Positions 46,677 through 54,511 of a stretch of 64,000 nt of DNA are shown piece by piece. Origin of the DNA: Verrucomicrobiia bacterium (lineage in GTDB: Bacteria; Verrucomicrobiota; Verrucomicrobiia; Verrucomicrobiales; DEV007). Location: the NCBI GenBank assembly GCA_030425385.1, contig JAUIAH010000001.1, positions 124,001 to 188,000 of the forward strand, given 5' to 3'. Numbering within the stretch: position 1 is the stretch's first letter; each line of letters starts with the position of its first letter. A program made the position numbers and the translations under genes. The notes below the pieces were generated by a model, which was not told the origin of the DNA, did no database searches, and saw nothing but the letters and a program-made list of their open reading frames with translations.

Positions 46677-46923
46677 CGGGGAATTGCCAGGTGTTGTTAA
46701 CAACTTGGTGGCTGGTTGAAGTGACTGTATTGAATTTGAGTATCGTGTAAAGATGTTTCTTTTCGATCTGGATGTTTGTTAGATTTGAGTAATGTCTCTA
46801 ACTTTATTTCAGGTTGTTGTTGACTTTCCGCAGGCTAATGATAGTCTCTAAGCAGCTGAGGAAACGGAAGCGACCTCTGCTGAGGAGCAACTCGCCGAGG
46901 GTTACTCGGTCGTGAACGATTAG
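46677..46923. other. AT-richer spacer with a 12-bp palindrome
   Basis: This stretch between the hydrolase gene and the IS has lower GC than its neighbours and no gene I can support. It includes the perfect palindrome GTTGTTAACAAC (46693-46704), 17 bp after the hydrolase stop. It may be the border of the accessory block. Confidence 0.4.
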
Positions 46924-47884
46924 CTAGCTAGACCTTGGCCGAAAGGCATATGGGCCGATGAATGGATGTTTGATTCCATTGGCCTGAAGACCCGAATGAG
47001 TCTCTCTACGCGCGTGTAGATCTTGCCATAACGGGCTTTGCGATCCGTCTTCACGTTCTGCTTTCCTGACATCATGCTGATACGCTTGGCTTGCAGCTCA
47101 ATTTCTTCTGCGATGTCACGCGAGCGCTTGGCAGCAATGCGTCTTGCCCAGTCTGGAAGTCCCACCTTCAATCTCTTCAAGCGCTCAAAGATTCCGGTCA
47201 TGCGCATGGCTAGTGCAGCGATCAGATTGGAGTCCGTTGGGTACTTGCTGTTGGCGGTGGCCGCGGTGCTATCGACCACGAGATCTTCAAAGCTGTCTAA
47301 CCCTGAGCGTTGTGCGCGCCTCAATTGAGAACGCAAGATCAGTTCGAGCGTGGATTCTCTAACAGCATTCACATTGTCGGCCACCGTGCTTACCCCAGGA
47401 ATTGGAATTGGCGAGCTTCAAAGAAGCGGTGCAAGGTGATGGATTCATTGAGAACGAGCTGGAACTGAGCGCTCTTGGGGCCACCGATCCAGCCCCGCAC
47501 CAGCAAGAGGACGAAGACAATGATCGCGGGCATGCGAGGTCGACCGCCCTCCAGTTCAAGTGGGCAAATTTCGGGAGCGGCGAGGTCGTCCATGCCTTCG
47601 AAGGAGGGATTGAGCTCCTCATAATAGCGCCGATCCGCTTCCCGGAGTGCCTTCTTCTTCAGTGCATGAATGTCGAGGTCATGATTGATCTCGCAGACGA
47701 TGGATGGGTTCGCATTCGCGATTTCGATGGCCTCTTGGACGAAATCGTTGAGGTCTGTGCTGAGTTCCGCCTCTAGGAGGAGGCCCTGCCCCAAAGGATC
47801 GTCGGCACTGACGGGATGCAATTCATTGGATTTCAATGCCTTATCATATCTCAAGACTGACATTGACGCCAGATGAATCGTCAA
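46920..47884 (-). pseudogene. Broken DDE transposase of the IS
   Basis: Two frames cover one transposase. The first (47884-47390, 164 residues) has ELHPVSADDPLGQGLLLEA and GGRPRMPAIIVFVLLLV. After a frame change at QFLG/IPGVSTVADNVNAV the second (47384-46920) carries VVDSTAATANSKYPTDSNLI, the first catalytic Asp and the YPTDS motif seen in ISNCY/IS5-like elements. The rest of the catalytic region is missing and the frame runs off the end of the IS. No slippery heptamer is present at the junction, so decay is more likely than programmed frameshifting. Confidence 0.75.
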
Positions 47885-47914
47885 TTTATGGGTTTTCGGC
47901 TAAGGTCTAGCTAG
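46924..47914 (-). mobile_element. Insertion sequence of about 990 bp with terminal inverted repeats
   Basis: The left end CTAGCTAGACCTTGGCCGAA (from 46924) matches the reverse complement of the right end (CTAGCTAGACCTTAGCCGAA, up to 47914), with one difference in 20. Flanking CTAG tetranucleotides suggest a 4-bp target site, but this is not settled because CTAG is repeated. The transposase inside is in two frames and its stop lies outside the left end. The element is probably a defective, shortened copy. Confidence 0.8.
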
Positions 47915-47971
47915 AGAGTCAGAGGTTAGGATTCTGGGCGCTGCCCAGGCCCGCAAGGAGCGAGCGGCCCC

Positions 47972-48000
47972 TTGACCCGGCTTTGGATAACCGTTATAAG
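47972..48000 (+). promoter_or_regulatory. Sigma70-like promoter before a gene remnant
   Basis: TTGACC (47972-47977), 17 nt, TATAAG (47995-48000). The match and spacing are good, and the remnant coding frame starts about 20 bp downstream. Confidence 0.5.
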
Positions 48001-48019
48001 CCTGTCATGCGAGGCATGA

Positions 48020-48363
48020 TTGGTTGAAGGGGAGATTTACGAGAAGCTGTTCCGGTTGGTGCCCAACCTACGCCGAATCGATTACCAGAAGTTTCAAGCC
48101 ACGGGCTACATGGATCTTGGCGTCGATGTGCTGGAACGCAGCGCCATGAGAGCGGCGATCTGATTCCCGATCCAGACATGGAGATTGTGATTGATCTGGG
48201 AGCCAAGCAGGCCCGTGCAGCAACCTTTCAGGATTCCATGATGTTCCACCGCGCGGAGGGCAACCCCGCCCTTCAGGGCGAGCTGAATCGATTTCTCAAT
48301 CAGTGGCTGACGAACATCGAAAATCAAGGTTTCCGGCCTGAGAGGGCTTCTCATGGGCGGTAG
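48020..48363 (+). pseudogene. Frameshifted small hypothetical protein
   Basis: One frame from TTG 48020 reads EIYEKLFRLVPNLRRIDYQK and on to GVDVLERS. The next frame continues HESGDLIPDPDMEIVIDLGA to NQWLTNIENQGFRPE. A missing base at about 48140 explains the break. The two parts together look like one protein of about 110 residues with a GDL-x(2)-DPDM motif; I do not recognise the family with confidence. It sits in the accessory block right of the IS. Confidence 0.5.
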
Positions 48364-48380
48364 GGAAAGCAAGGAATAAT

Positions 48381-48392
48381 GTCACTGTGACG
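48381..48392 (+). promoter_or_regulatory. Palindromic site GTCACTGTGAC, left copy
   Basis: GTCACTGTGACG, with arms GTCAC and GTGAC around one T. It lies 95 bp upstream of the Fic start, and an identical 12-mer follows the Fic stop by 2 bp. Best guess: an operator for the Fic protein, which has a C-terminal helix-turn-helix, or a border repeat of the Fic cassette. Confidence 0.5.
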
Positions 48393-48486
48393 TCTTGGCC
48401 GCGCAGCAAGCTTTTCAGAACAGGTTTTAACGGCGAAATAACGGCGGTTTGTTGACGGGTTCTCGACAACTTGCTACCGAGGGGCC

Positions 48487-49569
48487 ATGGGGTTCGAACC
48501 AAGGTTTCAGATTACCGGTGAAACTGCGCAAGCGCTGATGCGGATCACGCAGGCGAAAGTTGCCTTGGAGAATCTCCCCGTCACCCCCCAGCTGCTCCGC
48601 TCTCTACGGCAGTCTGCAAGGCTGTTAGCTACGCACCACTCGACTCAGATCGAAGGAAACCGACTCACCGCTGCCGAGGTTGAAGATGTGATTCTCAACC
48701 AGCAATCGGGAACTCCCGGTCGTGAGCGAGATGAAACGGAAGTGAGGAACTACTATCGGGCGCTTGAACATGTTGAATCCTTGGCCGAGCGCTGGGAACC
48801 CCTGACAGAGCGGGATATCCGAGTGATTCATGGGCTCGTCATGAAAGGGCAAGGGAGGCCAACCCCTTTCCGAGATGGGCAGAACGTGATCAAAGACAGC
48901 GGTACGAACGCTATCGTCTACCTACCTCCAGAGCACACGGACGTGCCGGAATTGATGAAGGATCTTGTCGCCTGGCTCAACGAGGCGCTGGACAACGAAC
49001 TCTCTCCTGTTCCCGTGATCGCTGCCATCGCGCACTATCAGTTTGCAACCATTCATCCCTACTACGATGGGAACGGACGCACGGCTCGTTTGCTAACCAA
49101 TCTGGTACTTCACCGGTCCGACTACGGATTGAAGGGCATCTATTCGCTTGAAGAATATTACGCGAAGAATCTTGGAGCCTACTACGCCGCCATTTCTATC
49201 GGCGAGCACAACTATTACATGGGCAGAGCGGAGGCCGACATCACGCCGTTCATCTCTTACTTTGTTGCGGGCATGCGTGATGCTTTTGAGAGGGTTCAAC
49301 AAGAAGCCGAAAAGCTCAGCTATCAAAAAACACCCGATCGTTCCAAAGAGCTTCGAGAGCTGCGACCGCAGCAGCGCCAAGCGCTGGCATTGTTCGAGAA
49401 ATCGAAAATCATCACATCAATGGAGCTTGCGGAAACGCTAGCGATCTCTTCGCGCCGTGCCCGGGAAGTATGCAAGCAATGGGTGTCTGATGGATTCCTT
49501 GAGATCGAGAACCCTTCTAACAAGGCACGTAGCTATCGCCTTGCAGACAAGTGGGAGTCATTGGTTTAA
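48487..49569 (+). CDS. Fic family protein with inhibitory helix and C-terminal winged helix
   Basis: 360 residues. The N-terminal inhibitory motif is S52-TQI-E56-G-N58, which blocks ATP in class II Fic proteins. The catalytic Fic motif is H190-PYYDGNG-R198, intact. The C-terminus (TSMELAETLAISSRRAREVC, about 300-350) looks like a winged helix-turn-helix. Such proteins add AMP to target proteins, and many act as toxins or regulators. The gene stands alone, flanked on both sides by the same palindrome. Foreign origin is likely given the IS and remnants on either side. Confidence 0.9.
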   Translation: MGFEPRFQITGETAQALMRITQAKVALENLPVTPQLLRSLRQSARLLATHHSTQIEGNRLTAAEVEDVILNQQSGTPGRERDETEVRNYYRALEHVESLAERWEPLTERDIRVIHGLVMKGQGRPTPFRDGQNVIKDSGTNAIVYLPPEHTDVPELMKDLVAWLNEALDNELSPVPVIAAIAHYQFATIHPYYDGNGRTARLLTNLVLHRSDYGLKGIYSLEEYYAKNLGAYYAAISIGEHNYYMGRAEADITPFISYFVAGMRDAFERVQQEAEKLSYQKTPDRSKELRELRPQQRQALALFEKSKIITSMELAETLAISSRRAREVCKQWVSDGFLEIENPSNKARSYRLADKWESLV

Positions 49570-49570
49570 C

Positions 49571-49582
49571 GTCACTGTGACG
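49571..49582 (+). promoter_or_regulatory. Palindromic site GTCACTGTGAC, right copy
   Basis: The same 12-mer as at 48381, same orientation, 2 bp after the Fic stop. The 130 bp that follow up to the PadR gene hold nothing else I can identify. Confidence 0.5.
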
Positions 49583-49712
49583 ATTTAATACCAAGAATGA
49601 CGGAGCGCAACCGACATTAGAGATGTTGAGCGTGACTTCCATTCTGGCTATTCTAGCAGAAGACCGAGTCCGAAATCAATGCCCTTCCCGACTCGCCGAT
49701 TAGGCTCCTCCT

Positions 49713-50060
49713 CTAGATTGAACATGGCACTCCCTCCTTCCAAAGCCCCTCTAGTGCTCCATCTACGGCGCGCCATTGATGCTTATGCTGTTCGATGGCT
49801 TTCCTGCCAGCTGGCTTGATCCGGTAATATTTCCGATCCCGGCCACTGTCCGACTTCTTCCAGAAAGAGCTGATGAGGCCGTCCTTTTCCAATCGGTGCA
49901 AGACAGGGTAAAGCATGCCGTCTGTCCAAGCCAGTTGCCCATCCGATCGGCTTCGGACTTCTTGGATGATCTCATAGCCGTAACTTTCACCACGAGCCAG
50001 GATTGATAGAGCCAGCGGCTTCGAGGATGCAGCCACTAATTCTCTTGGTGTCTTATCCAT
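49713..50060 (-). CDS. PadR-family transcriptional regulator
   Basis: 115 residues. KPLALSILARGESYGYEIIQ and TDGMLYPVLHRLEKDGLISS are the family's winged-helix signature, and the end is KKSDSGRDRKYYRIKPAGRK, the wing. It probably represses a membrane protein or transporter gene, but no such gene is next to it. A palindrome matching PadR spacing lies just upstream of its start, so it may control itself. Confidence 0.93.
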   Translation of the reverse strand: MDKTPRELVAASSKPLALSILARGESYGYEIIQEVRSRSDGQLAWTDGMLYPVLHRLEKDGLISSFWKKSDSGRDRKYYRIKPAGRKAIEQHKHQWRAVDGALEGLWKEGVPCSI

Positions 50061-50067
50061 TGCTTAT

Positions 50068-50087
50068 CATTGCATGGCTCAGCAATG
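50068..50087 (-). promoter_or_regulatory. Likely PadR operator
   Basis: CATTGC, 8 nt, GCAATG, ending 7 bp upstream of the padR start. The N8 spacing is that of known PadR boxes. A second nested inverted repeat, AGCAAGT with ACTTGCT (50091-50118), lies next to it. Confidence 0.55.
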
Positions 50088-50119
50088 TATAGCAAGTCGT
50101 TTTCACGCTATACTTGCTC

Positions 50120-50163
50120 GATGGCTACGCAGGCACGGTGGCTTCTGACCCTCACAGAGTGAC
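50120..50163 (+). repeat. Shortened copy of the hydrolase gene 3' end
   Basis: GGCTACGCAGGCAC is followed at once by GGTGGC, then GACCCTCA and AGAGTGACG. The same pieces occur at the 3' end of the hydrolase gene (46593-46678), where about 44 bp lie between the first two. So this is a partial second copy about 3.5 kb away, at the other side of the IS/Fic/PadR block. It may be the scar of an insertion. No integrase is present. Confidence 0.6.
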
Positions 50164-50294
50164 GTATAGCCTGCCCCCGATGGCCGGGTGACTGCCCTTG
50201 TGGAATCTGACTAGACCTTGAACGTAAGCGCTAGCGATACATGACAGTGGGAAGTACGGTAGCCTCTGACATGATTGAGTTGGACCGCGAGAAT

Positions 50295-51485
50295 CTACTT
50301 CATCAAGTCCAGCAGGGTCGCTGCGCAGGTGTGGGCGAATGTGGGATCGTTGATCGCGCAATCGAGCTCGATGAGGTCGACTGCGGGATTGAGGTGCTTC
50401 CGAATGGCTTCAAAGAGCGCGGCGTCGGCTTCGGGGTCGTGGAAGGGTTGGCCTTCGGCACTGATGATGCTGATGGCTTTGCTAGGGATGAGCACCTTGA
50501 CTGGGGCGGTGTAGGCGTTGACTTTCTCCGCGAGAATCTTGCCGAGCTGGGCACAGTCGTCGACCGAGGTGCGCATAAGTGTCACTTGCGGGTTGTGAAT
50601 GTAGAAGGTGCGATAGGCAAAGGTGCTAGGCACGGAGTCTCGTTCCCCAAAGTTGACCATGTCGAGGCATCCTGGAACCACGATGGCGGGGATGCCAGCC
50701 TTGCCAGCGGCTTCCAATCGAGTGGGGCCGGCCGTGAGCGTGCCGCCCACGTATTCGTCGGCCCACTCGGTGGTGGTGATGTCTAACACTCCTGCCACCA
50801 TTCCCGATTCGATGAGTGACTCCATTGTCTTGCCACCGGTGCCGGTGGCGTGGAAGACGAGCACTTCATAGCCCGCTGCTTCTAACTCGTCTTTCGCCAG
50901 ATTCACACACTCCGTGGTGTTGCCGAACATGCTGGCGGCAATGATCGGTTTGGCCGATGCCTCATCTGCTTGACGAGCATGAGCGCGTGCCATCCCTGCG
51001 ATGGCCCCGGCGGCTTGCGTAAAGAGCGTCTTGGAGACGCGATTGAGTCCCGCGACGTCGACGATGCTCGGCATCATCACGATGTCTTTGGAGCCTACAT
51101 AGTGCGCGGTGTGGCCACTCGCGAGCGTCGACACCATCAGCTTGGGGAACCCGATGGGCAGCGCGCGCATGGCAGCCGTGGCGATCGAGGTGCCACCACC
51201 ACCTCCCAGGGAGATGATGCCGTGAATCGCTTTCTCGTCGACTAACTTTGCAACAAAGGCAGGTGCCTGAGCCACCATCTGACTCACACAGGCACCACGA
51301 TCCTGCGGTTGCGTGAGTTCGGGCACGATGGCATCTCGGGTGATGGCTGGCGTGACCTGCGGGGGGCCGCCTGTGCCGACATCGATCAGCATCGGCTCGA
51401 CGCCCTCTTGGCGCAGGCACTCGGCCACAAAGGCGTGTTCGTGACCCTTACTATCCAGCGTTCCTAACACCGCAATCTTGATCAT
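50295..51485 (-). CDS. Tm-1-like ATP-binding domain protein (UPF0261)
   Basis: 396 residues. MIKIAVLGTLDSKGHEHAF, SLGGGGGTSIATAAM and HATGTGGKTMESLIESGMV are the typical segments. Similar to the N-terminal half of the plant Tm-1 virus resistance protein; the bacterial role is not known. It overlaps the upstream PEP-hydrolase-like gene by 4 bp (ATGA), which keeps the arrangement fused in some eukaryotes. Confidence 0.92.
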   Translation of the reverse strand: MIKIAVLGTLDSKGHEHAFVAECLRQEGVEPMLIDVGTGGPPQVTPAITRDAIVPELTQPQDRGACVSQMVAQAPAFVAKLVDEKAIHGIISLGGGGGTSIATAAMRALPIGFPKLMVSTLASGHTAHYVGSKDIVMMPSIVDVAGLNRVSKTLFTQAAGAIAGMARAHARQADEASAKPIIAASMFGNTTECVNLAKDELEAAGYEVLVFHATGTGGKTMESLIESGMVAGVLDITTTEWADEYVGGTLTAGPTRLEAAGKAGIPAIVVPGCLDMVNFGERDSVPSTFAYRTFYIHNPQVTLMRTSVDDCAQLGKILAEKVNAYTAPVKVLIPSKAISIISAEGQPFHDPEADAALFEAIRKHLNPAVDLIELDCAINDPTFAHTCAATLLDLMK

Positions 51486-52354
51486 GTCTTGGCTGCAGGA
51501 CAGGGGATGGACTTGAACTCTTTGGTGAGATTGGTGAGTGATTCTTCCACCGCCATGCGCTCGAGAGAAGACGCGCCGACGAAGCCAACGGCTTCGGAAT
51601 GTTCGTTGATGTAGGCCGCATCAGTCGGCGTCGAGATGGGGCCGCCGTGACTGAGGAAGAAGATATCCTCGCGCACGGTCTTGGCCGCATCGATGATTTG
51701 CTGGGTGCGTTCCGCGGCTTGTTCAATCGTCATGGTCGCCTCCACCACGCCGATGGAGCCACCGATGGTGGTGCCGACGTGCGCAATGATGGCATCGGCA
51801 CCGACCTCTGCCATGGCTTTGGCTTCGTCTTCTGAATCGACGTAGACGATGCTGAAGAGATCCATCTTTCGAGCGATCCCTATCATTTCCACCTCCTTCT
51901 TGGTGCTCATGCCAGTCTCTTCGAGAATCTGGCGGAACTTGCCATCGACGATGGAATGGGTGGGGAAATTGTTTACTCCGCTAAAGCCCATGTCTTTCAC
52001 CTGCAGCAGCCAATGCCACATGCGGCGTCTGGGATCGGTCGCGTGCACGCCGCAGATGACAGGCACTTCCTCCACCACGGGGAGGACTTCGTGTTCACCG
52101 ATTTCCATGGCGACAGCATTGGCATCGCCATAAGCCATCAGCCCGGCAGTGGATCCGTGGCCGGCCATGCGAAAGCGGCCCGAGTTGTAGATGATGATGA
52201 GATCGGCTCCGCCCTTCTCAATGAATTTCGCGCTGATACCGGTCCCGGCACCAGCCGCGATGATCGGTTCTCCCCGCTCCAAGGTGGCACGGAGGCGTTG
52301 GATGACTTCTTCGCGTGTGTAAGGGTTTCCTATTCCAGTCCAAGGATTCGGCAT
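51482..52354 (-). CDS. Phosphoenolpyruvate hydrolase-family TIM-barrel protein
   Basis: 290 residues. PIIAAGAGTGISAKFIEKGG opens the barrel, DLIIIYNSGRFRMAG and VPVICGVHATDP follow, then GVNNFPTHSIVDGKFR, and the end has FLSHGGPISTP. This is the PEP_hydrolase family, the partner of Tm-1-like proteins. The pair overlaps by ATGA. The actual reaction is not established. Confidence 0.9.
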   Translation of the reverse strand: MPNPWTGIGNPYTREEVIQRLRATLERGEPIIAAGAGTGISAKFIEKGGADLIIIYNSGRFRMAGHGSTAGLMAYGDANAVAMEIGEHEVLPVVEEVPVICGVHATDPRRRMWHWLLQVKDMGFSGVNNFPTHSIVDGKFRQILEETGMSTKKEVEMIGIARKMDLFSIVYVDSEDEAKAMAEVGADAIIAHVGTTIGGSIGVVEATMTIEQAAERTQQIIDAAKTVREDIFFLSHGGPISTPTDAAYINEHSEAVGFVGASSLERMAVEESLTNLTKEFKSIPCPAAKT

Positions 52355-52459
52355 AGTGGTCTTCAGGTTTGGAGGTTAGTGACGCAAGCGTCCAGGCGGA
52401 TTGCGTTCATTTCTAGCAAATCTTTAGCAACATGCTACGAGCCCCTGCAGGGAGAGCAG

Positions 52460-52472
52460 GGTCAGCTTGACC
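52460..52472 (+). promoter_or_regulatory. Inverted repeat before parDE
   Basis: GGTCA, GCT, TGACC: a perfect palindrome about 17 bp upstream of a TTGACA (52489-52494) that looks like a -35 box for the toxin-antitoxin genes. A candidate ParD operator. Confidence 0.4.
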
Positions 52473-52524
52473 TAGGGCCGTGAGGAACTTGACAAAGATC
52501 GCCAAATTGTAGTAGCTTTGAGAT

Positions 52525-52800
52525 ATGCCTACGCAAAATGTAAACCTGACCCCGCAGCTTGATCGCTTTGTAAAAGAAGCGGTTGAAAGTGGTCAGTTTA
52601 ACAATGCTAGCGAAGTCCATCGTGCTGCCCTTTCTTCCATGGCGCAGCAACAGGAAGAGCGTGACTTGCGTCTTGCCCGTCTGCGTCAGGAGATCCAGAC
52701 CGGACTAGATTCCGGTGACCCCGTAGAGATCACAGACCTTGATGCCTTCATGGAGGAATGCCATGACGACGCTCTTAGCCAAGTGCGCACGAGCGCTTGA
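52525..52800 (+). CDS. parD: ParD-like antitoxin
   Basis: 91 residues. TPQLDRFVKEAVESGQFNNA to EVHRAAL is the ribbon-helix-helix of ParD/CopG antitoxins. The C-terminal half is helical and should wrap the toxin. The toxin gene starts 3 bp after its stop. Promoter-like TTGACA lies at 52489. Confidence 0.9.
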   Translation: MPTQNVNLTPQLDRFVKEAVESGQFNNASEVHRAALSSMAQQQEERDLRLARLRQEIQTGLDSGDPVEITDLDAFMEECHDDALSQVRTSA

Positions 52801-52803
52801 TGG

Positions 52804-53157
52804 ATGGCCGTTCGCTATTTTCCAGAGGCCCGTAAGGACATCACCAACGTTCTGAAATGGACAGTTGAGGAGTTTGGCGAGGGGGCATCACACAGATACA
52901 AGGCTCTGATTAGCACAGCGATCACCGAGATTGAGGCTAACCCTTATCTCGATTTTTCCTATGATCTCCAAGGATTGCAGGCCAATGTTCGACTCTATCA
53001 TTTAAAGCATAGCCGAGATCGGGCGGCAGTGAAGGGCAGGACCGTAAAGCAGCCGCGTCACTTCGTAGCGTATCAGGTGGATGGTGACGACACGGTGATT
53101 GTAAGGGTGCTACACGAAAGAATGCAGCTTGTGCAGCAGTTGAAGGATACTTTGTAG
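52804..53157 (+). CDS. parE: ParE-like toxin
   Basis: 117 residues. MAVRYFPEARKDITNVLKWT, with YFPEARKD, and VRVLHERMQLVQQL at the end mark a RelE/ParE fold. ParE toxins inhibit gyrase. Its antitoxin partner lies directly upstream. The pair sits within the accessory block. Confidence 0.9.
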   Translation: MAVRYFPEARKDITNVLKWTVEEFGEGASHRYKALISTAITEIEANPYLDFSYDLQGLQANVRLYHLKHSRDRAAVKGRTVKQPRHFVAYQVDGDDTVIVRVLHERMQLVQQLKDTL

Positions 53158-53189
53158 CTGCCGGGTGATAAGTGTTACGAGGATGAGTG

Positions 53190-53561
53190 ATGTCTCCCCG
53201 CAATTCAGAAAGCCTTGTCCATGATCTCTTGCGCCTTCCGTGGTGGGGGAACCTGATCTTGGCCGCACTTGTCTATGTGGGACTGCGTTACGGCCTACCT
53301 CTCCTAACAATCGGATCAGTGGTGCTTGATGGCTTTGCGAAGGCTTTGCCGCCGCTTGCATGGATTCCGGCGAGTATCTTGGTGATGATCGCTTGCGGAT
53401 CGTCCATGCGATCATGGGAACGCGGCGAGCTTTTGAAGAGCCAACGCAGCCTTGATGACATCAAAGCGCTGTCATGGCAGGATTTCGAACGTCTGGTAGG
53501 GGAATTCTACCGAAGGCAAGGCTACAGCATCCGCGAGACGGGTGGGGGAGGGTCAGACTGA
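53190..53561 (+). pseudogene. 3'-truncated Mrr-like restriction endonuclease with membrane segments
   Basis: 123 residues from ATG 53190. Two hydrophobic segments (WWGNLILAALVYVGL and LPPLAWIPASILVMIAC) precede LSWQDFERLVGEFYRRQGYS, the start of an Mrr_cat domain, and ETGGGGSD, where the catalytic Asp-containing strand should continue as GGxD. The frame stops right there, at the border with another gene's fragment. So the nuclease domain lacks its core and the gene is dead. Confidence 0.75.
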
Positions 53562-54429
53562 AAATGCCACCAGTGCCATCTCTGAGTTTGTGCTAGACAC
53601 GCCTCAGTCAGGGATCAATGGCATTCGGATCGTTGGGCCTGATGGCGGGACCGCTAGCGATGGGTTTATTGGTATCTTTGAATTGGAAGTCGAGACATAC
53701 TCAGGAGGGCGTGCCGTAGACATTACAAGCATCACTGCTAGTGACGGAATGGTTGGCATCAGCTTTGTTAGCGATGAACCCGATAACCCGCACATCCTTG
53801 AGCGTAGTGCAAGCCTGATGAGTTCCTCGTGGCAGGAAGTCACGGATGCCGTGCTATCCATGATAGCGGCCGATGAATGGCAGTTCACCACGGATCGTTT
53901 GGCGGAGGATTCTGCCATGTGTTACCGAGTGCGACAGCTGCCGCCACCGCCATTGTTCGAGGAGGACTTTGAGAGTGGTGCGGAGGGGTGGACGGTGGAA
54001 ACCGTCATGGGTGACACTCCGTGGGCGATCGGGGAACCTGTGAGTGGACCGGGCACGGCCTACTCTGGAACCATGGCCGCCGCCACCCAACTTGATGGCA
54101 ATTACGGGCCGGCTCTAGCAAGTTCCTTGCGTTCGCCAGTGATTGACCTCACAGACATCGCCCGCCCACGCTTGCGATTCTGGTATTGGCTCAATGTGCC
54201 AGACGGTGAAGAAGGGGCTCAGTTGCGTTATCTCAACACCGATGGCGTCGTCATCGCCCAACGGGAAGCCATCTTCACGGGCGACTCCGCTGGTTGGCAG
54301 GCCTTCAACGAAGTCATTCCTGCGGATGCTCGCGATCAAGCCATCATCATTGAACTTCGGTTCCTCACCAATGAAGACGACACCGTCGGCTCGGGCATGG
54401 TGGTCGATGATTTCTTGATTGAAGATTAG
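53560..54429 (+). pseudogene. 5'-truncated exported protein: C-terminal choice-of-anchor J fragment
   Basis: About 290 residues without any start or signal peptide. A GTG at 53542 belongs to the nuclease fragment by chance. TSAISEFVLDTPQSGINGIR and GGTASDGFIGIFELEV look like the end of a discoidin-like domain, ILERSASLMSSSWQEV is a fibronectin-like cap, and LFEEDFESGAEGWTVE to VVDDFLIED is a MAM-like (anchor-J) domain like the one closing the LamG protein at 58554-62495. The missing 5' part is not in the window. Confidence 0.75.
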
Positions 54430-54511
54430 TCAATGTAGCTCTATCACAATGATTGATTCAGTGATACAGCGCTTTCAGCAGACGACGATGGTGGGAAAGA
54501 ATCGCAATCAC

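Noticed and set aside
47384-47396. Programmed frameshift in the transposase
   Set aside because: No A-rich slippery heptamer at the junction; the transposase is also truncated, so decay is simpler.
53542-53559. GTG at 53542 as the true start of the anchor-J protein
   Set aside because: These codons belong to the nuclease fragment in another frame and no signal peptide follows.
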